Part shown: one piece after another, positions 58,301-64,000 of the stretch | Numbering within the stretch: the stretch's first letter is position 1 | Layout: each line of letters begins with the position of its first letter | Source of the DNA: Helianthus annuus | Taxonomy: Eukaryota; Streptophyta; Magnoliopsida; Asterales; Asteraceae | Assembly (NCBI RefSeq): GCF_002127325.2 | Contig: NC_035433.2 | Coordinates: 12,744,111-12,808,110, forward strand | DNA length: 64,000 nucleotides | Reading direction: 5' to 3' | Translations under genes and position numbers: made by a program | The notes under the pieces: generated by a model | Told to the model about the DNA's origin: nothing | Databases searched by the model: none | The model's input: only the letters and a program-made list of their open reading frames with translations

Positions 58301-59845
58301 CTCGCCTGTCGACAGCGGTATACGAACAATCTTCTCAGAACATACTATCTCTACGCGATGCTTGGATAACCAATCCATTCCCACTATAACGTCGAAGCTT
58401 CCAAGTTGCATTGGCGTGAGGTCAATAGGAAAAATATGGTCGTTAAGATTCAACTGGCAGTTGCGTAGAACAGAATTAAGAACAATGGGTTCACCACTGG
58501 CAACCTCTACTGTCAAAGGTTTACCTAGTTTCGTTCTAGACACGCGAAGCATTGTCTCAAAAGACAATGACACAAAGCTCTTGTCAGCACCCGAATCAAA
58601 AAGAACAGATGCTGGCTGATTATTAATAAAGAACGTACCGTTCACCACCTCGTTGTCTGCTTGTGCTTCTTGTGCATTCATGTTAAAGACTCGACCTCGA
58701 GCCGGTGCCGGATTCTGGTTTGCATTCTGGTTCTGGTTGACTAGTCTTGGACACCGATTTCTGTAGTGGGTCAGATCCCCACAATTATAACATGCACCTG
58801 GTGGGTAGTTTGGTCGTGCAGCCTGACCCTGTTGTTGAGCAACCTGTTGAGCAGGGTTCTGGACTGCGCGGTTCTGAGCAAACCGACAAACATCGGCAAG
58901 ATGACCCGACTTCCCACAGTTAGTACAGAAACGGCACTGATATTGCGGCTGATGGTGACTGTTGCATTGATTGCACAAAGGTGCACTTCCTGAATAGGGC
59001 TTCTTTGCTGGAGGCTGGTTGGGAGCTGCCTGGTTAGCTTGGGCAGTCACAGCAAAATTTTGGGAAGCCTTACGCTTCCTTGACCCCCTTGAGGAACCAG
59101 AGTCCTTTCCCTTCTTGTTCTGGCCTTTCTTACTATCCTCCTTGTCAGCCGACTGCTTCTTGCCCTTATCACCCTTCCTGTGCAATTTATTCTTTCGAAT
59201 TTGCGACTCAGTCAACGTCGCTGATAACTCGATCGCCTGACGAAGTGTGGTAGGGTTGCTACCAGTAAGGATGTCTTGTACTGAGTCAGGTAGGCCGTCG
59301 ATGTATCTTTCGATGGCCTTATCGAGTGGGGTAACCATATTCGGGCAAAGAAGACTCAGCTCCTCAAACCTATCTGTATAAGCCCTGTGCTCGCCACTAT
59401 CTTGCTTCAACACATCAAATTCTTTCTCCAACGCTCGTTGCTCATGACGAGGACAAAACTCCCTCATCATAAGAGCTCTCAGTTGAGCCCATGTCTGAGC
59501 TAGAGCAACTTCTGCACCTTGATCTCTCATAACCCCATTCCACCATGTAAGAGCCCTCTTCTGAAACACGCTCGAAGAAAACTCGACCTTGCGATTATCC
59601 GGACATTGCACATGGCGAAAAGTGTTCTCGATGCTTTCGAACCACTGAAGAAGCCCAGTTGCTCCCTCAGAACCACTAAACTTGAGTGGCTTAGCCTGGT
59701 TAAAATCCTTGTATTTGCATGTACCATTGTTATTGTTGGCCTGGTTCCATTGAGCAAAGAGATTCGGAAATTGAGCAGCCATCTGCTGCGCAATAATCTC
59801 CGCCAGCTCGGCAGTAGCTATCTGGTTGTCGCGTCGAGGAGGCAT
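55322..59845 (-). pseudogene. gag-pol of the young chromovirus, one in-frame TGA
   Basis: A single frame from [14 protein letters not shown] (59845) to 55322, about 1,508 codons, broken only by TGA at 57848-57850 inside RT. Gag capsid comes first ([45 protein letters not shown]), then CCHC knuckles ([14 protein letters not shown] and [14 protein letters not shown]). Protease follows with [13 protein letters not shown] (Asp near residue 417). RT has [14 protein letters not shown] and [10 protein letters not shown], and RNase H has [15 protein letters not shown]. Integrase has [44 protein letters not shown] and [10 protein letters not shown]. The C-terminal part ([20 protein letters not shown], then [14 protein letters not shown]) is a chromodomain-like fold that in this lineage guides insertion to heterochromatin. 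The stop sits right after [14 protein letters not shown], truncating RT and everything after it. Confidence 0.9.
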
Positions 59846-60429
59846 TCTAGAAGAGAAAAACATGAAATGAAACGAGTGAGATGTTTGGATGAAGAGAATG
59901 AGATGAAGCAAAAGCAACAAAAGCAAAGATGGCGGTTATGCATCGCAAAGCAAATATGCGACATGAAATGTCTAGTCAAAGTAAATGGGTCAGGATTAGT
60001 GTATCGCGAAGACATGCTCGCCTATAAGTGAACACTCACCCCAAGAGTTCCCAGGTAAGAGTGACTGGTCCGATTATGTGGATTTGTACGAACACTCTAG
60101 CCTTAGACAGAAAACCCAGGGTACAGGCATTCACCCTTCCAGTTCGCACGTGTTCACACTATTAACCCAACACTTTGACGGGATTTTTGAAAATCCAAAG
60201 GGGTTCAAAACCTTATAATAGAGGGTTCAAAACCTAGTAATCAATCATCCTAGAACAGATGATTAATTTTCAAAGCGGATGCGGAACCGAAGTTCCCGTT
60301 GTAGTTATCACCTAAGGATAGGTGATGTGCATGTTTTAAACTCTAAACACAAGACAACTTGTGTTAGGGTCCTAGAAAGTTATAGTCTAGGTCAAAGCAT
60401 TACTAATAACCTAATTCCCTATAACCATT
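59846..60429 (-). other. Leader between primer site and gag of the young chromovirus
   Basis: About 580 nt of untranslated leader with no conserved coding frame; an in-frame open extension to 59926 is hydrophobic and not gag-like. Direct GGTTCAAAACCT blocks occur near 60205 and 60225. Confidence 0.5.
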
Positions 60430-60442
60430 GGCTCTGATACCA
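60430..60442 (-). promoter_or_regulatory. tRNA-iMet primer-binding site of the young chromovirus
   Basis: TGGTATCAGAGCC on the minus strand, 7 nt from the end of the 5' LTR. It defines the start of the internal region. Confidence 0.9.
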
Positions 60443-60449
60443 ACTCTTC

Positions 60450-63400
60450 TGTCACACCCCGGCCGCGTGTAACATGCAACCGCGGCGGAAACGCCGGGGA
60501 GTGTCGTGGACAGAATTAAATTGTTTCATAACCATGGCGTACAAGTTGTATTTTATTTATAAACAAAGGTGTTACATTGTCTTAGAAAGAGAGTACAGAA
60601 ATCAAAACATAATTAAGCTAGTTCAAACTTCATTTTTAGGCTCTAAGGCACAGGTCCGCCCTAGAATCATGACCATCGTCCTATGGAATAGCTCCTGAAA
60701 ACACATGTGAAAGTAGGTACGTCAGCATAAAAATGCCTGTGAGATACATAGGTTTTGTGAAAATGGGATTCATGACTTGAGTTTTAAAGAATGTTTAATA
60801 ACAGTCAGTCATGAACCTTGTAATTTGTTTTGCTTTGTAAATCATTTGAAAAACGATAACATCAAACGATATGTATAGATAAGTGCAAGGTTAAACGAAT
60901 AACCAAGTAAAATGAGTTGAATAAGATAAGTTGTTTGTGAAAATAATGTCTTGTGGAGAATATGTTACTTATGTAAAGTGTAATGTGTCTAAACTGAAAT
61001 GACTTAGATAACGCCACAATATGTAACATTATACAAACATTTATATATAGGAAGTACCAGCGGCGTATCCACCATGTTTGTATCATATTACATATGCCAC
61101 GTTACTTAAATCATTTACCCAAACCAATCCACCATGTAAGTTGTTCATGTGTAAACCAAATGTCAAGTGTTATTGTAAACCATGTCAAATGTTTATGTTC
61201 AAATGTAAACCACCAAATGTGTATGTCAATGTCGACGTGTTTATGTTCAATGTAAATCATGTAATGTGCATCCCAAAATGTATCATGTATGGTAAGCGAA
61301 ATGTATCAACTTAAACCATATGCACAAAACAAGTCGTTGAAGTAAAACGTGGTTTAAATCAACGTTATGTTCGGCGGAAAATGCATGCTCTATTGATATT
61401 AACATTTATGCGGTATTGTAAACTATGCATACATCCAAGCCTTGAGACTGCGGCGATAAACCCTTAAACAAATTAAAGGTTTATCTAAGTTATGTATATC
61501 GAATTCGGTCATTCCTTCCAGTCCTATCAAACCCAGGACTTCAGGAATGGGAGTTGTCAATTCCTATGGTACCACTACCTACTAACGAACGGCGTGATCA
61601 ATGTTAATGAATGTATTGTCCCATGTTAAACAAACCAAATGTCATAACAAAATGAAGGCATGTGCCCATATGCTGAGTAAACATATGCAGCAGAAATGTT
61701 CATGTAAATCAATGTGTCCATATGCTGAGTAAACATATGCAACAGAAATGTTTATGTAAATCAATGTGTCCATATGCTGAGTAAACATATGCAACAGAAA
61801 TGTTCATGTAAATCAATGTGTCCATATGCTGAGTAAACATATGCAACAGAAATGTTTATGTAAATCAATGTACTAAGTACGCACACAATGGGCATACATA
61901 GCATAAAATGTAATGAAATCGTGTACTATAATGTACTAACAACATAGCAGGCATATGATGTGAAAACATGGAAAGCATGAATGTAACAGGTAGGCACATG
62001 TGTTTCACCCCAAAACAGTTGGAAAACAGTAAAAGAGGGGTTCTATGTACTCACCTGAGGTTGCTTTGTTGTTCTTGTGAAATAACCAGGTAATGCGAGA
62101 GGTCACGGAATATCAACGGCACCTAATTGGTAGCTATGTTAATATACCGGACCAAATCGGAAGGATCGGACAGTACGCGGGTTCGTAAACCAAACAAGTA
62201 TGGAGACTCGTGTAATATGGCTTAACAAAGCCCACATACTAAAATGAAACCTAATCTAAGTGCTTACGGTCCATCACGACCCGTTTAGGTAGCTTATGCT
62301 ACCCTAACGCGTCGTTCGCGTAGAACGCGCTCGGAACGCCTAACATCGTGACCACAAGGTATAACCTCGGAAGGTTATAGCTATGGTCACCTAATATGTT
62401 TGGTCGGATCCTAATGACCGACCAAAAGGGTCGGGTTCGAAAGCATAAGCGATGGTTTAGATCGCTTACCTTACGACCCTATATAAGCACTAAACTAAAA
62501 GTGACGAGCTAAGCATGTTAGAACATGCTTAACTAAGTTTAGAAACAGGTTTGACATCAAAACAAACGGCTTTGATGCCCACGAGTAGTTTGGTTACAAA
62601 ATATGCAAGAATGCACATTTTGGCCGAAACTACGACTCGTCACCGAGCCTAGATAGCGTGGTGATCAGTAGGTATGGTCACTACGGACCATGACCATCGT
62701 GATCACGCTCACGTTATGAAGTTCCATGAACTTCGCATCGACCATAAGCTGGTCAATGCAGAAAGTCAACAAAACGTTGACTTTCGGACTCGAAAAGCGA
62801 ATAAAAGAGCGAAAGAAGACTTACGGAGGGTCCCCGAGTGCTAATCAAGATCCAATAGCTCAGGTATGAAGCATAAGCATCAACTTAGAGCATTTAGATC
62901 TGATTTGTGGGTTTTTACACAAAAAGGGGGGGGGGGGTATTTATAGGAAAGGTGGAACCGTTAGGATCGTTTTATCGAATAACGTGCTTCGATCTCGTGC
63001 GTACATGTGTCCAGGGGTTAGATTCAGTGAACTTGCCCTTTGGCCCTTCATTGGGTGAAGAGGCATCGCCCCTTGATCGATCGAAAGGCCAGATTCTGCA
63101 TTAAATGCAAAATCTTCTGTCTGACAGTCTCACGCGGCCCGCCTCATGTTTGGGCAATCCTTACGCGGGTCGCCTGAAGTCCTCTGATCTGCCCACTTGC
63201 AGAATTTACACTTTTGGCCCCTGTTGCGTTTTTAAGCCATTTCCAGCCCTTTTAAGACCTATAAAGCCATCTTTAAGGCCCTAAAATGATGCCTAAACAT
63301 TGTGGACATGAAACATGCCCAAAAATATGTCGGATGTCGGTTCGTTTGGCCGTACGATCGCGATGTTTGCTTAATTACGACGGAATGCGCATAAGCGTGA

Positions 63401-64000
63401 AAGACGATCCAAATGACGCGACGAATGGATTTTTCTCATGCCAAACACTAAGGCATAATATAAGGATGCTTATATAAATTTTTGGATGTCCGGATGTATT
63501 CAGAACGTAAGTTATGCGCGAAAGTGCAAACTTATGCACTTTTTGACACTTTTAGTCCCTGAATGATCCAAAAGTTTATTTTAGCATACCAAACTTCTCA
63601 AAGCCTATTTCTAAGCTATGTAAAGGATATTTATGGTATGTTTAACTTATGGACATGTTCCGGAATGTTCGTTACAGTTCAAATTGGCATACTTTCGCAG
63701 TTTGTCAAGTTTAGTCCATGTAAGCGAATTAACTTGTTTTTGCTATACCAAAGCCTTCAAAACTTATTTCTAAGTTATGTAAAGGTTATCTAAGGTATGT
63801 TGAGTATATGTTGATGTTCCGGAGTATTTGTCGCACTAAACTGAGTACGTTTACGCACCAGTTAGCGTATAACTCTCCAGAAAGCGATGTAGAGTTTGGA
63901 ATTGAATAAAAGTCACAACACGAAAAATGTAAAACACAATGAAACAAACATTGGGATCAAATTACATTATTTTATTGATAATTGAACTGTTCATGATGAT
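60450..64000 (-). repeat. 5' LTR of the young chromovirus (cut by the window end)
   Basis: Matches 51720 onward at an offset of 8,730, changing to 8,732 after the G-run near 62930, with one substitution seen. About 19 nt of the LTR lie beyond the window. The tandem array (61665-61874), hairpin field (62288-62785) and TATA box (62938-62945) are all duplicated here. Confidence 0.9.

Larger units (their letters stand above)
51720..64000 (-). mobile_element. Very young chromovirus (Tekay/Del-like) Ty3/gypsy, about 12.3 kb
   Basis: On the minus strand: 5' LTR (60450 to beyond the window; about 19 nt missing), tRNA-iMet site (60430-60442), one gag-pol frame (59845-55322), purine tract (55288-55300) and 3' LTR (51720-55287). 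The internal part is 5,162 bp, but each LTR is about 3.57 kb, so LTRs make up more than half of the element. In the 3.55 kb visible in both LTRs I find one substitution (53487 versus 62217, G/A) and a G-run longer by 2, so the insertion is very recent. A chromodomain-like C-terminus and the protease/RT motifs point to the Tekay/Del lineage. The left target-site flank is GATTC (51715-51719); the right flank is outside the window. Confidence 0.9.

Noticed and set aside
59846..59926. Upstream extension of gag ([12 protein letters not shown]...) as a signal peptide
   Set aside because: The frame is merely open upstream; chromovirus gag normally begins at the basic MPPRR-type Met, and a secretory signal makes no sense for Gag.

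Overview
The window is nuclear DNA from a flowering plant. It is AT-rich and intron-bearing, has GT-AG splice sites, contains one plant-specific clock gene, and is packed with nested plant transposable elements. The organism is probably a eudicot with a large, repeat-rich genome. The long tRNA-Met-primed Ty3/gypsy LTRs would suit Asteraceae, but that is only a guess. Host genes occupy little of the window.

Host genes. (1) At 1-2570, minus strand, the 5' part of an unrecognised multi-exon gene; five exons join in one frame and the gene runs off the left edge. (2) At 21100-24000, minus strand, a five-coding-exon LNK-family gene (short LNK3/4 type, 254 codons) with a 5'UTR intron. LNK proteins are transcriptional co-activators of the REVEILLE clock factors. 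I see no other intact host gene.

Left half. A 1.3 kb Mutator-like TIR element (2713-3990) is followed by a decayed Ty1-copia pol and 3' LTR (4030-5430). Next comes a very large Mutator-like element (5730-20407, 14.7 kb) with about 200-250 bp inverted ends and a perfect 9-bp target duplication. It has no visible transposase. It carries spliced host-gene fragments, including two exons of a PMT-type methyltransferase. A Tat-lineage Ty3/gypsy element (11675-18732, 874-bp LTRs, TSD TTAAT) and a 442-bp Helitron (19687-20128) have inserted into it. A dead PIF/Harbinger transposon (24152-25986, TSD TTA) lies just upstream of the LNK gene.

Middle. A 3.1 kb Helitron (27494-30591, minus) carries spliced host-gene exons. 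It is followed by a Tourist-like MITE (30653-30966, TSD TAA). An old chromovirus-type Ty3/gypsy element (31343-42439, minus) is split by a 3.6 kb solo LTR (34403-38047, TSD AAATA).

Right. A truncated long LTR (44227-47958) abuts a second element with a 2.4 kb LTR, tRNA-Met primer site and broken gag (47959-51719). That element is interrupted by a very young chromovirus (51720 to just past the window end, minus). Its 3.57 kb LTRs differ by one visible substitution and a 2-nt G-run difference. Its gag-pol frame of about 1,500 codons is broken by a single TGA. Its LTR holds a dense run of about a dozen hairpins in the predicted RNA leader, and a 4 x 52-bp tandem repeat.

All intron, LTR and transposon boundaries were read by eye from motifs. 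No alignment or database search was run.
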